A stretch of 64,000 nt of DNA from assembly GCA_017937095.1 (NCBI GenBank), contig JAGBEG010000018.1, forward strand, positions 62,001 to 126,000, written 5' to 3'. The notes under the pieces are model-generated. The model saw only the letters and a program-made list of their open reading frames with translations. It was not told the DNA's origin and did not search any database. Numbering within the stretch: the first letter of the stretch is position 1; every line of letters starts with the position of its first letter. Of the stretch, positions 9,111 through 17,249 are shown one piece after another. The position numbers and the translations under genes were made by a program. The DNA is from Roseburia sp. Its GTDB lineage: Bacteria; Bacillota; Clostridia; Lachnospirales; Lachnospiraceae.

Positions 9111-9141
9111 GGGGAAGAAAGCTCCTTTTGCATTCTTCCCC
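9111..9141. other. Hairpin between thyA and the GNAT gene
   Basis: A 9-bp perfect stem (GGGGAAGAA 9111-9119 with TTCTTCCCC 9133-9141) has no adjoining T-run. It lies in the 160-nt thyA-GNAT gap and could be an attenuator or processing site. Confidence 0.5.
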
Positions 9142-9237
9142 CAAGGTGGCGGAAGTTCTTCCTCCCAGACGCACCCACTGATGGGAAGTCTGCCTTTGGC
9201 AATCTTCGATTTGACGTGACTTCAATATAAATTTCCC

Positions 9238-10086
9238 TTAAATTGCAACCGGGATATTCTTAATCTGCTCTCCCGTCACATAGTCCTCAATCGTGATATC
9301 GTTCGTCGTAAACTGGTAGAAATCCTTAATCTCCGGGTTCAGCTTGAACTTCGGCGCCGGATGCTGTTCCCTTGCAATGAGTTCCTTCACGAGCGGCACA
9401 TGCCTGTCGTAAATATGCGCATCCGCAATCACATGCACCAGCTCGCCGACCTTCATATCACACACCTGCGCCAGCATATGCATAAGTACCGCATACTGGC
9501 AGACATTCCAGTTGTTTGCCGTAAGCACATCCTGTGAGCGCTGATTTAAAATCGCATTTAACGTCAGCTTCTCATCTCCCTCGCGGCATGTCACATTGAA
9601 GGTCATACTGTATGCGCACGGATAGAGGTTCATCTCGTGCAGATCCTGATGTACATAAATATTCGTCATAATGCGGCGGCTGAACGGATTGTTCTTCAGA
9701 TCATAGATCACGCGATCCACCTGATCCATCATGCCTTCCCTGTACTGATGCTTCACGCCGAGCTGATAGCCGTATGCTTTTCCGATGGAGCCGTTCTCAT
9801 CCGCCCACTCATCCCATACTGTACTGTTCAAATCATGAATATTGTTCGATTTCCGCTGCCAGATCCAGAGCATTTCCTCCGTACAGGTCTTGATCGCGGT
9901 CTTTCGAAGCGTAATTGCCGGAAATTCCTTCGCGAGATCATAGCGGTTCACCACGCCGAACTTCTTGATCGTATAGGCGCTTGCCCCATCCTCCCAGTGC
10001 GGACGTACCTTCTCCCCCTCGGTACTTGTTCCATTCTCCAGTATATCCTTACACATATCTACAAAAATCTTATCTGCCAGGCTCAT
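9238..10086 (-). CDS. thyA: Thymidylate synthase (ThyA type)
   Basis: This 282-residue enzyme methylates dUMP to dTMP with methylene-tetrahydrofolate. Visible motifs are the nucleophile Cys in NLYPCAYSMTFNVT, the NQRSQDVLTANNWNVCQYA helix (QRSxD and Asn for dUMP) and IADAHIYDRHVP near the C-terminus. The usual PCH after the nucleophile is PCA here, so this belongs to a divergent ThyA branch. It is first in the thyA-GNAT-folA-AEC minus-strand series. Length and core motifs are intact, so it should be active. Confidence 0.93.
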   Translation of the reverse strand: MSLADKIFVDMCKDILENGTSTEGEKVRPHWEDGASAYTIKKFGVVNRYDLAKEFPAITLRKTAIKTCTEEMLWIWQRKSNNIHDLNSTVWDEWADENGSIGKAYGYQLGVKHQYREGMMDQVDRVIYDLKNNPFSRRIMTNIYVHQDLHEMNLYPCAYSMTFNVTCREGDEKLTLNAILNQRSQDVLTANNWNVCQYAVLMHMLAQVCDMKVGELVHVIADAHIYDRHVPLVKELIAREQHPAPKFKLNPEIKDFYQFTTNDITIEDYVTGEQIKNIPVAI

Positions 10087-10196
10087 TCTGCCAAACCTCC
10101 ATCCTGTCTGAAAGGACGAACACGCGTCCCATGATTTTCTTTAAAACTCTGCTAATTTCTAATTGTACCGAATTTCACAAAAAATGACAAGGTGGA

Positions 10197-10225
10197 TTGC
10201 TTTTTTTATTCAGATGCGTTATATT
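10197..10225 (+). promoter_or_regulatory. Sigma-A-like promoter of small membrane protein
   Basis: TTGCTT (10197-10202), a 17-nt spacer and TATATT (10220-10225) lie about 35 nt before the ATG at 10260. Confidence 0.55.
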
Positions 10226-10259
10226 ATTTTTGTATTTTTTGAACTAAAAGGAGATATTT

Positions 10260-10502
10260 ATGAGCCAGGCAAAAGTTGACCGTTATAAACAGGAAAAAGC
10301 AAACCGCAAAAAGACAATGGCGCGTCAAAAGCGCCTTCATGTGCTTGCCGTCGTATGCGGCTGGGTGATTGCAATCGCCATCGTAGGCTGGGCAGGCGTC
10401 TCCGCGTACAATATTTATGAGAACAGTAAGCCCGTTGAGACCATCTATGCAAATCTGGACGCCATCAACGACTACATGGATTCACTCGATGCCGAAGAGT
10501 AA
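10260..10502 (+). CDS. Small single-pass membrane protein, unknown
   Basis: This 80-residue protein has a charged N-terminus (MSQAKVDRYKQEKANRKK), one membrane helix near residues 27-50 and an acidic C-terminus (DYMDSLDAEE). AAAAGGAGATATTT gives a strong ribosome site, and a clear terminator follows at 10538, so this is a real monocistronic gene. I do not know its function. Confidence 0.82.
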   Translation: MSQAKVDRYKQEKANRKKTMARQKRLHVLAVVCGWVIAIAIVGWAGVSAYNIYENSKPVETIYANLDAINDYMDSLDAEE

Positions 10503-10537
10503 TTTTGCCATCTGATCTTATCAGACAGACCAGACAA

Positions 10538-10574
10538 ACCCGGAGTTCCGCCTTTTGGGCACTCCGGGTCTTTT
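10538..10574 (+). terminator. Rho-independent terminator
   Basis: Stem ACCCGGAGT (10538-10546) with ACTCCGGGT (10561-10569) is followed by CTTTTT. It ends the 10260-10502 gene. Confidence 0.9.
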
Positions 10575-10594
10575 TATGCAGGATGTTCTCGTTC

Positions 10595-11047
10595 TTACTC
10601 CGCCGCTTCTCCATCCGCTACCGCAGCTTTTGAGAGCGCGTTTTCAATCGCGTTAAGCAATACGATTGAGGTGTACTGATTATCCGTGTTATATGTAATC
10701 CCCTCTGTGGACTGTTTTTCGATGACCTGCTCTGCAATATCATCCAGCGCCGGCTCCATGAGCGGGTACATCGTCGTCACCGTCTCACTCAGATTGATCA
10801 TGGAAACGGACTGTATCCGGTTCTCATCCACGATTACCTGCACATCCACCGTGTTGTCGCCGAACTGCACAGAAGATGTGTAGACCCCCGCCACATAATT
10901 CATTGTCTCGACGGATTCCCCATTTTTCTCTCTCGGTAAAAACATGAACAGCAGCAGAATAATAAGTAATATTCCAAGTCCCGCAAAAATCAGTGTATAA
11001 ATGAGTTCCTTCATATGAAGAACCACAATCTTTGTCTTTGCACTCAC
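10595..11047 (-). CDS. Membrane-anchored FMN-binding-like protein
   Basis: This is a 150-residue protein with one N-terminal membrane helix (LIYTLIFAGLGILLIILLLFMF, about residues 14-35) and an outward-facing domain containing YVAGVYTSSVQFGDNTVDVQ and a C-terminal YTSIVLLNAIENAL. That pattern (xGxYTxxxxx...VxV.VdxxxIxxV) matches secreted FMN-binding-domain proteins. A threonine in the last segment could carry flavin, but this is not certain. I choose a GTG start at 11047 (reading MSAKTKIVVLHMKELIY) because GGAGG lies 10 nt upstream. The internal ATG at 11014 is the alternative. Confidence 0.72.
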   Translation of the reverse strand: MSAKTKIVVLHMKELIYTLIFAGLGILLIILLLFMFLPREKNGESVETMNYVAGVYTSSVQFGDNTVDVQVIVDENRIQSVSMINLSETVTTMYPLMEPALDDIAEQVIEKQSTEGITYNTDNQYTSIVLLNAIENALSKAAVADGEAAE

Positions 11048-11168
11048 CTTAAGCCTCCAAATACTGATTACTATATTATATGAAGCAGCAGACCCGGCAT
11101 GACTGTTTTCATGAAATTCCCCTGGAAAAAGAATTGTCATAATTTTATGAAAAAATCGAAAAAAACAG

Positions 11169-11197
11169 TTGACAAAAACATTGCGGCGTTGTATTAT
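11169..11197 (+). promoter_or_regulatory. Strong promoter of the tRNA-Gly pair
   Basis: TTGACA (11169-11174), exactly 17 nt, then TATTAT (11192-11197), about 40 nt before the first tRNA. Confidence 0.88.
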
Positions 11198-11236
11198 GCT
11201 ATATGTGTCTGGCAGAAATCAATGACACAGCAGCAT

Positions 11237-11309
11237 GCGCGAGTGGCTCAGTTGGTGGAGCACGACCTTGCCAAGGTCGGGGCCGCGGGTTCGAGTCCCG
11301 TCTCGCGCT
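11237..11309 (+). tRNA. tRNA-Gly (anticodon GCC)
   Basis: A full cloverleaf of 73 nt: acceptor GCGCGAG/CTCGCGC, D-arm GCTC/GAGC, anticodon stem CGACC/GGTCG around TTGCCAA (anticodon GCC), and T-arm GCGGG-TTCGAGT-CCCGT. The 3' CCA is not encoded. Confidence 0.97.
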
Positions 11310-11349
11310 CTCATAAAACTTTATATCGATGTCTGGCAACAGACAATAT

Positions 11350-11422
11350 GCGCGAGTGGCTCAGTTGGTGGAGCACGACCTTGCCAAGGTCGGGGCCGCG
11401 GGTTCGAGTCCCGTCTCGCGCT
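11350..11422 (+). tRNA. tRNA-Gly (anticodon GCC), second identical copy
   Basis: Identical over 73 nt to the tRNA at 11237-11309 and transcribed from the same promoter. The 40-nt spacer differs. A terminator follows at once. Confidence 0.97.
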
Positions 11423-11431
11423 CTTTTTTTT

Positions 11432-11460
11432 AAAGGACATCCAAATGGATGTCCTTTTTG
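11432..11460 (+). terminator. Terminator of the tRNA-Gly pair
   Basis: AAAGGACATCC (11432-11442) and GGATGTCCTTT (11447-11457) form an 11-bp stem with a 4-nt loop, followed by TT. A T-run also precedes it. Confidence 0.88.
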
Positions 11461-11552
11461 CAATAAACGAGTCCTGCCGGACTCGATCGTTCGAGGTCTC
11501 CGCTCCGCTTCGGTCCGTGCAAAACTAGCGCCTGCTCCAATATTCAAACAAG

Positions 11553-11801
11553 TCATTTTTCCATAAAATACCGAAATGCAGCTTCTTCGATTTCCCCACA
11601 CGCATTTAAGAGATTTTTTTCTTCATCAAACAACTTATAACAGACCTGCTTACCGCCCAGCGCCACTTCGCCATCCAGAGCAAGCAATAAGTTGTAATAA
11701 TTTTCATTTAACACGAGAGAAATAAGTTCATTTTTGAACACCGCTCTATTGTGGTGCCAAAGAAACCTTTTCCGTCTGACACTATTATATTGAAAATACA
11801 T
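11553..11801 (-). CDS. Hypothetical 82-residue protein, possibly a remnant
   Basis: An open frame starting MYFQYNSVRRKRF and ending AAFRYFMEK lies alone between the tRNA pair and the chemotaxis receptor. There is no convincing ribosome site before the ATG, and the sequence reads like the C-terminal end of a longer protein. It may be a gene fragment. No family recognised. Confidence 0.4.
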   Translation of the reverse strand: MYFQYNSVRRKRFLWHHNRAVFKNELISLVLNENYYNLLLALDGEVALGGKQVCYKLFDEEKNLLNACGEIEEAAFRYFMEK

Positions 11802-11960
11802 TATAAATGCCAGTTTTACAACTCAAGTAACTAGCAAATTTCCAATTTATTCTCATTTTGCTAGACAGATTACAAGTAAAAATGTATAATAAATATTAAT
11901 ATATTTTGTTGATTTTTGTCGAAAATGAAAAATTAACAATGTTTTTGAAGGAGGAAAAAT

Positions 11961-13700
11961 ATGATGATGTTTTTCAAAAACCTGAGCATCCGTTATAAGA
12001 TTTTACTTCCGGTTGCTCTCCTTGGATGCCTGATGCTCATACTGGGAATCATGAGCCTTCAGAGCGCCAGTCAGATTATGGATGCCAGCGAGGAAATTTC
12101 CGGCAAATATGTGATAAAAATCGAGCAATTGGACGATACCGTGATTGCTTACCAGACGCTGCGGCGTGTGGCATTTGCACATATCGTGGAGGACGATGCG
12201 GCTTCCAAGCAAACGCTGGTGGAGGAAGCGGATTCCCTCAAAGCTGAGATCAGCGCCCTGTGTGAAGAATACGAAAAAACGCTTACTCCCGGTGAGGAAG
12301 AAGACGCTTTTAAGCAGTTCGAAGCTGATTATGCAAACTACCTCGTGATTTACGATCAGATTTTAGAATACAGCGCCAACAATCAGACGGAAGAAGCGTC
12401 CGAGCTTGCAAGCAACGACTTAAGAGACGCCGGCGTTGCGCTCACGGCGGAATTGGATTCCATGACCGCCGTCAACAAAGCGGGCATGGAAGCTGCAACC
12501 GCTTCGCAGGAAGCCACCTATGCTTCGGTAACGCGCATGATTATCATTCTGGTCGTATTAGGTGTTCTGGTTCTGCTCTTTGTCGTATTTATCTGCTGGA
12601 AGTGGGTCTGCAAGCGCTTAATCAACATCAATGCGCAGTTGCGTGATGTCATCGCTACCATCGAGGCTGGCAGAGGCGATCTGACCAAGCGTGTACAGTG
12701 CTTCTGTACAGACGAAATCGGTACGCTGGCATCCGGTATCAATACCTTTATCGAGACGCTGCACGGCATCATGGGACAGATCAATACCAGCTCCGGTCAG
12801 CTTGGTTCCATCGTAAATATCGTGTCCGACAAGGTATCTACCGCAAACAACAATTCCTACGACATTTCCGCTGTTATGGAAGAGCTGTCCGCATCCATGG
12901 ATACGATTTCCTCGACCATCACAGATATCAAGGAAAATGTAGGCGTTGTAGACGAGAACATCATAGAGCTTTCCGACACCTCGCAGGGTCTGTACGATTA
13001 TGCGGCGGAAATGCAGAAACGAGCCGAGAATTTAGAGCGCAACGCGGTTGAGAACAAGCAGAATACAAGCGATATCATCAATAACATCATTGATAAATTA
13101 AAGCAGGCAATCGAGAGCAGCAAGAGCGTCGACCGCGTCAACGATCTGACCGACGAGATTTTAAGTATTACCAGTCAGACAAACCTCCTGTCCTTAAATG
13201 CTTCCATCGAGGCTGCAAGAGCCGGTGAAGCGGGACGCGGCTTTGCGGTCGTAGCCGATGAGATCAGCCAGTTGGCAAACTCGAGCCGGGAAGCTGCCAA
13301 CAACATCCAGACCACAAATAACATGGTCATCGAGGCTGTTAAGGAATTGACCGACAGCGCAGATTCTATTGTAAATTACATCAACGAAAACATCCTTCCG
13401 GATTATGAAGGCTTCGTAAATGCCGGCAGGCAATATAACGAGGACGCCGTACATGTCAATGAGATCGTTACACGATTCAACGATATGTCCGTCAATTTAA
13501 AGCAACTGATGGAAAGCATCACCGATTCCGTCAATGGCATTAACACAGCCGTAGGTGAGAGTGCAAAAGGCGCTACAAACGTAGCAATGAACACCTCGAA
13601 TCTGGTGAAGGATATCAGCGAGATTGCAGACGCAATGAATGACAACCGGCAGGTTGCAGGAACCCTGACCGATGAGGCGGACCGTTTCATTAACCTGTAA
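11961..13700 (+). CDS. Methyl-accepting chemotaxis protein
   Basis: This is a 579-residue receptor. Membrane helix 1 lies near 14-32, a helical extracytoplasmic ligand domain (four-helix-bundle type) at about 35-190, helix 2 near 192-214, HAMP near 215-267 and the signalling domain at about 280-579. The highly conserved hairpin tip is present ([19 protein letters not shown], then [15 protein letters not shown]), so it should contact CheA/CheW. The ligand is unknown. GGAGGAAAAAT precedes ATGATGATG, so the exact start among the three ATGs is ambiguous. It is monocistronic with its own terminator and fits with the flagellin gene further along. Confidence 0.95.
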   Translation: MMMFFKNLSIRYKILLPVALLGCLMLILGIMSLQSASQIMDASEEISGKYVIKIEQLDDTVIAYQTLRRVAFAHIVEDDAASKQTLVEEADSLKAEISALCEEYEKTLTPGEEEDAFKQFEADYANYLVIYDQILEYSANNQTEEASELASNDLRDAGVALTAELDSMTAVNKAGMEAATASQEATYASVTRMIIILVVLGVLVLLFVVFICWKWVCKRLININAQLRDVIATIEAGRGDLTKRVQCFCTDEIGTLASGINTFIETLHGIMGQINTSSGQLGSIVNIVSDKVSTANNNSYDISAVMEELSASMDTISSTITDIKENVGVVDENIIELSDTSQGLYDYAAEMQKRAENLERNAVENKQNTSDIINNIIDKLKQAIESSKSVDRVNDLTDEILSITSQTNLLSLNASIEAARAGEAGRGFAVVADEISQLANSSREAANNIQTTNNMVIEAVKELTDSADSIVNYINENILPDYEGFVNAGRQYNEDAVHVNEIVTRFNDMSVNLKQLMESITDSVNGINTAVGESAKGATNVAMNTSNLVKDISEIADAMNDNRQVAGTLTDEADRFINL

Positions 13701-13705
13701 TATTT

Positions 13706-13733
13706 AAGGCGGGAAAATTCCCGCCTTATTTTT
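13706..13733 (+). terminator. Terminator of the chemotaxis receptor
   Basis: AAGGCGGGAA (13706-13715) and TTCCCGCCTT (13718-13727) form a 10-bp stem with an AA loop, followed by ATTTTT. It lies between convergent genes. Confidence 0.92.
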
Positions 13734-14421
13734 CCGCCAAACCCTCTTCTTTTTGTTGCAGATAATTATAAATATTTTCGATGGTTCTGTCTTTTTCCAC
13801 TATATTTTCTTCCACGTCTTCTATCATATCCATCGCAAGATAAAATTCATTTTCTCCTGCTAAATATATTGTAACACCGGGACGTGGAACCATACCTGTC
13901 GGACCTGCTCCTGAATAATAATATGTTATGATAATAATATCCTCTTTTTTATCATCATTTATATCACGAAAACCAACTGCACCAACACTAGCATAAGAAC
14001 CTATATACCCTCTGGAACAATTATTTTCAAACCGATAGGGAAATTTGTATAATATCTGTTCATCTCTGATTAAATAAAATGAAGCAACTTTCCAATCATT
14101 AAGCTCATCGGGCGACGGCTTGCAAGATACAAATGTGACCTCGCCCCAGTCATCTAAGTAAACATCAAATGATTGTTCCGGTATCTTATATTTTTCAATT
14201 TTTTCTATGGAATCACTTTCATCCGAATTTTCTTCTTCCTCATTTATTTGTGTAATTTCTTCATTTTCTGATTCATTTGCATATGATTCCTGCAGCGTTG
14301 TTCCTTCTGTTTCACCTTCACTACTTGTTTCTGTCGTCTCGCCGATTTCATTTTCTGTTTCATAACATCCTGTCAGGCAAAAAACACAGAACAGTACCGG
14401 TAATATTTTCATATACTTCAT
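13726..14421 (-). CDS. Lipoprotein with VCBS/FG-GAP-like C-terminal region
   Basis: From MKYMKILPVLFCVFCLTGC the protein has a lipoprotein signal with lipobox LTGC, then an acidic Glu/Thr/Ser linker (about residues 20-75). A C-terminal domain follows, with SFDVYLDDWGEVTFVSC and a metal-loop-like VGFRDINDDKKEDIIIITYY. The same domain pattern occurs in the proteins at 19316, 52679 and 54069, so these are local paralogs. It should be anchored on the outer face of the membrane. The function is unknown. It starts 4 nt after the tdk stop and is probably co-transcribed with it. An ATG at 14454 inside tdk is less likely. Confidence 0.78.
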   Translation of the reverse strand: MKYMKILPVLFCVFCLTGCYETENEIGETTETSSEGETEGTTLQESYANESENEEITQINEEEENSDESDSIEKIEKYKIPEQSFDVYLDDWGEVTFVSCKPSPDELNDWKVASFYLIRDEQILYKFPYRFENNCSRGYIGSYASVGAVGFRDINDDKKEDIIIITYYYSGAGPTGMVPRPGVTIYLAGENEFYLAMDMIEDVEENIVEKDRTIENIYNYLQQKEEGLAEK

Positions 14422-14425
14422 TCCG

Positions 14426-15019
14426 CTATACACTCTGTTTACTCTCTCCTCCATTCTCCGGCCCTAACATTCCCAGTTTAAAGTGCTTCCTGCACAGCGC
14501 CACATAGCTGTCGTTTGCCCCGAGCATGACCTGCGGGCCGGAGCGCACGACGCCCTTCTCGTTATAACGCGTATTGCAGATTGCCTTTCTCCCGCACCAG
14601 CAAACTGTCTTTAACTCTGCAATCACATCCGCAATCGCAATCAGACGCTCACTGCCCGGAAACAGCCGGTTCTGAAAATCCGCACGCAATCCGTAGCAGA
14701 CCACCGGAACCTCCATGAAGTCTACAATGTCGGACAGGAAATCAATCTGCTCCGGCGCTGCGAACTGCACTTCATCTACAATAATACAGTCATACGCCCG
14801 GATTTCTTCCTCCGGCATCTGCTGCAGTTCCTCCAAAAGAATGCACGCGTGAGAAAGCCCGATCCTTGAATGCACGATCCGTTCTCCGTCCCGGTTGTCG
14901 ATTGCGGGCTTACACAACAGTGCTTTCTGCCCGACCTCCTCGTAGTTGAAATGCGTCATCAGTGCATTGGCTGTCTTCGAGCTTCCCATTGCACCATAGT
15001 AAAAATATAACTTTGCCAT
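14426..15019 (-). CDS. tdk: Thymidine kinase
   Basis: This 197-residue enzyme phosphorylates thymidine (salvage). It has the P-loop GAMGSSKTANAL, the Walker B-like IIVDEVQFAAPEQID, the lasso segment (NTRYNEKG) and a zinc site beginning CWCGRKAIC with a later CRKH. The start is MAKLYFYYGAMGSSK, which matches the family. A longer in-frame ATG at 15094 adds a basic tail with no support. The ribosome site is weak. It is followed 4 nt later by the lipoprotein gene. Confidence 0.95.
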   Translation of the reverse strand: MAKLYFYYGAMGSSKTANALMTHFNYEEVGQKALLCKPAIDNRDGERIVHSRIGLSHACILLEELQQMPEEEIRAYDCIIVDEVQFAAPEQIDFLSDIVDFMEVPVVCYGLRADFQNRLFPGSERLIAIADVIAELKTVCWCGRKAICNTRYNEKGVVRSGPQVMLGANDSYVALCRKHFKLGMLGPENGGESKQSV

Positions 15020-15145
15020 TTTCTTATATTCCAATCTATTTTCTCTTCCATCCGCCGAACAGTGCTTTTTAAGGCATGCCAGAGCTTTTTTCATCGGCTC
15101 ATAACGGCAGACTGGGGATATTATAGCATGCTTCCAGATGCAGTG

Positions 15146-16315
15146 TCAAAACTGAACGGGCGCAGTCTCCGCCGTGATTGGCTCCATCTGATACTCAGGA
15201 AATGCATCAATCAAAGCGTTTAGGGCAAGCACCGTATTTTCCACCCGGTCATGCGCAAGCAAAATGACCCTCTTCCTGCCAAGCGACGTGTCTACTGCAT
15301 TCTGCACCAACTCCTCCGGCGTGGGCTTACCGCCCGTCGCATCCTCAACACTCGCATTCCAGTCAAAGTACACAAATCCCCTCGCTTCCATTTCCGCGAT
15401 AATATCGCCGCATACGTCCTTGTTGCAGGCATTGACGCTGCCTCCCGGGAAACGGAAAATCTTTGCTTCCACACCCGTCACAGAAAGCACAGTGTCGTAT
15501 GCCTTCTCAAAATCCGCGACATAACTGTCAACGCTTTCATAAAGCATTTCATAATCATGTACATCACAATGAATCCCGATGGTATGTCCTTCCTCCACGA
15601 TGCGTCTTGCAATCTCCGGATGCTTGCGCACATTCTCGCCTATCACAAAAAAGGTCGCCTTGATGTTACGCTCCTTAAGTATATCCAGAATCTGCTCCGT
15701 ACTCTCCGCCGATGGACCGTCGTCGAAGGTCAGATACATGATCTTCGTATCTGCATCCGCCGCCTGCTCTGTCGCAGTCTCCTCTGTCTCCCCGGATGCC
15801 GCCCCGCTTCCCTCTGCTGCCAGTTCCGTCTCAGTCACAGTATTTTCTTCCGGCGATTCCTCCGGCGCCGTCTCCTCTGTCTCCCCGTTTTTCTCCGCCC
15901 CTTCCCCGGATGCCGCCCCGCTTCCCTCTTCTGCCAGCTCCGTCTCAGTCGCAGTATTTTCTTCCGGCGATTCCTCCGGCGCAACCAATGTCTCCGCCTC
16001 AGTCCCCTCTGCTTCCCCGGACGTTGCCCTGTTTTTCTCCGCCACTTCCCCGGACGCTGCCACGCTTTCCTCTCCCGACGCCTCCTCCGCCCCGCTTTCT
16101 TCCGCGCCTGCCCCTGCCGCCTCTGCCGCTACGCTTCCCAACGCCGATTTCTCCGCCGCAGCGACCTCCGTCGCCCCGACCGTCTTTGCGGCATTATCCG
16201 TAAAAATGACAAGCAGACAGCTCACAAGCAGGCACGACAGGAACGCCGACCGCTTTTTCACTCTCTGTTCCCTTTTCTTTTGTACTCTCCGGTTTCCTTT
16301 TTCCTCTGCACGCAT
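15146..16315 (-). CDS. Secreted polysaccharide deacetylase (NodB domain) with repeat linker
   Basis: This is a 389-residue protein. A basic N-terminus and membrane/signal helix (about 22-42) are followed by a Glu/Ala/Ser/Thr-rich low-complexity linker to about residue 190. That linker contains two 38-residue tandem units (PEESPEENT, TETEL, EGSGAASGE). A carbohydrate esterase family 4 domain comes next: TFDDGPS (catalytic Asp plus metal Asp), the metal His pair in GIHCDVHDYE, RFPGGSVN, and ILLAHD near the end. It probably deacetylates peptidoglycan or another surface glycan outside the membrane. The 11-bp phased repeats upstream and the adjacent HK/RR operon suggest control by that system. GAGAGGAGC precedes the ATG. 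Confidence 0.9.
   Translation of the reverse strand: MRAEEKGNRRVQKKREQRVKKRSAFLSCLLVSCLLVIFTDNAAKTVGATEVAAAEKSALGSVAAEAAGAGAEESGAEEASGEESVAASGEVAEKNRATSGEAEGTEAETLVAPEESPEENTATETELAEEGSGAASGEGAEKNGETEETAPEESPEENTVTETELAAEGSGAASGETEETATEQAADADTKIMYLTFDDGPSAESTEQILDILKERNIKATFFVIGENVRKHPEIARRIVEEGHTIGIHCDVHDYEMLYESVDSYVADFEKAYDTVLSVTGVEAKIFRFPGGSVNACNKDVCGDIIAEMEARGFVYFDWNASVEDATGGKPTPEELVQNAVDTSLGRKRVILLAHDRVENTVLALNALIDAFPEYQMEPITAETAPVQF
15791..16005. repeat. Two tandem 114-bp units in the deacetylase linker
   Basis: The sequence beginning CCCGGATGCCGCCCCGCTTC at 15791 recurs at 15905 with few substitutions (period 114 bp, 38 codons, frame preserved). It encodes the Glu-rich linker and could vary in copy number by recombination or slippage. 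Confidence 0.85.
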
Positions 16316-16367
16316 AAAAAATGATGCTCCTCTCCCTGTATTTGCTTAAAAGCATACAGGAAGCGTG

Positions 16368-16433
16368 CATCATAATTTCATCATTTTTGTCACAGAGTTC
16401 CATCATTTTTGCATCATTTTTGCATCATTTCGA
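16368..16433 (-). promoter_or_regulatory. 11-bp phased direct repeats upstream of the deacetylase
   Basis: CATCATTTTTG-type units begin at 16368, 16379, 16401, 16412 and 16423. All are spaced by 11 or 22 bp, with a degenerate unit at 16390. On the minus strand they lie upstream of, and overlap, a TATGAT -10 candidate (16369-16374). OmpR/PhoB-type regulators bind 11-bp tandem sites. Confidence 0.65.
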
Positions 16434-17249
16434 GATTTTCAGGAAAAGCTCATCGATTCCGTCATATAAGCCTACGGTAACGATGGTTCTCTCGTCCCCC
16501 ATACCGGAAAATACATATTTCCTGTAATAGGGCGTCGTCTCCAAAAGCGGATTGTCCGTCTCGTAGACCTCGGGCATACCAAGTTCCATATAGGAGCTCC
16601 ACGCTTCCATCAGTGCGTCCGCATCCACATCCTCCCAATCCATCTGCGTCCTCACATAAAATTCGTAGATTTTTCCGTCATCCGCATCAATGTACGCATC
16701 AATCAGCCGGTTCTCCTTATTCGTATTCTGCAGACTGTCAATCAGGCTCACCTTCCAGACTGCCACATTATTTCGCGGTTCCGGCACGTCGATCGCCGAG
16801 TAGAGCGTTGCCTCATAATCACCCGCCTGCACCTCCCGGATGGAATCCGGCAGAATGCCAAGCTCCTTTAATGCGGAAAGTCCTTTGTTTGTCGTCTCAT
16901 AAATCTCTTCATCTGTGATTTCACACCCGGAAGGACCTTTACGGTTCACGACAAAGGCATACGTCCCTGTCAATTCCTGATATGATGTTTCCTCTGCTTT
17001 CGTCTGCGCGCTCAGTTCTGTCTCCGGCAGCGTCCGGCTGTTCAGACATTGGGACAAGATATAAAGCTTCTCGTTGCTGCTAAGCTGGTAGCGGTATCCT
17101 TCGCCTCCCGTCTCCTCCTCCCCGGACTGTACCTGATTCAAAATGCTGCGCTCCTTATACACCGCGAGCGCTTCCGGTCCCCAGATGGACAAAATCACGA
17201 CAACGACCGTCAGCACAACAAGCGCCCGGTTAAGACTGGATTTCTTCAT
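16425..17249 (-). CDS. Membrane-anchored protein of the HK/RR operon, unknown
   Basis: This 274-residue protein has an N-terminal anchor (ALVVLTVVVVILSIWG, about residues 9-25) and a large outward-facing domain. That domain contains YRYQLSSNEKLYILSQCLNSR and a C-terminal YRKYVFSGMGDERTIVTVGLYDG. I do not recognise the family. GGAGGCAGGGG gives a good ribosome site at MKKSSLN, and the ATG lies 20 nt inside the end of the histidine kinase gene, so it is the last gene of a tightly coupled signalling operon. By position it may modulate the kinase, as accessory proteins such as YycH do for WalK. That is inference from context only. Confidence 0.78.
   Translation of the reverse strand: MKKSSLNRALVVLTVVVVILSIWGPEALAVYKERSILNQVQSGEEETGGEGYRYQLSSNEKLYILSQCLNSRTLPETELSAQTKAEETSYQELTGTYAFVVNRKGPSGCEITDEEIYETTNKGLSALKELGILPDSIREVQAGDYEATLYSAIDVPEPRNNVAVWKVSLIDSLQNTNKENRLIDAYIDADDGKIYEFYVRTQMDWEDVDADALMEAWSSYMELGMPEVYETDNPLLETTPYYRKYVFSGMGDERTIVTVGLYDGIDELFLKISK

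Noticed and set aside
15251-16324. Long plus-strand frame of about 357 codons
   Set aside because: It lies wholly opposite the polysaccharide deacetylase gene. The repeat-rich linker keeps several frames open, and the translation (Cys/Arg-rich) resembles no protein.
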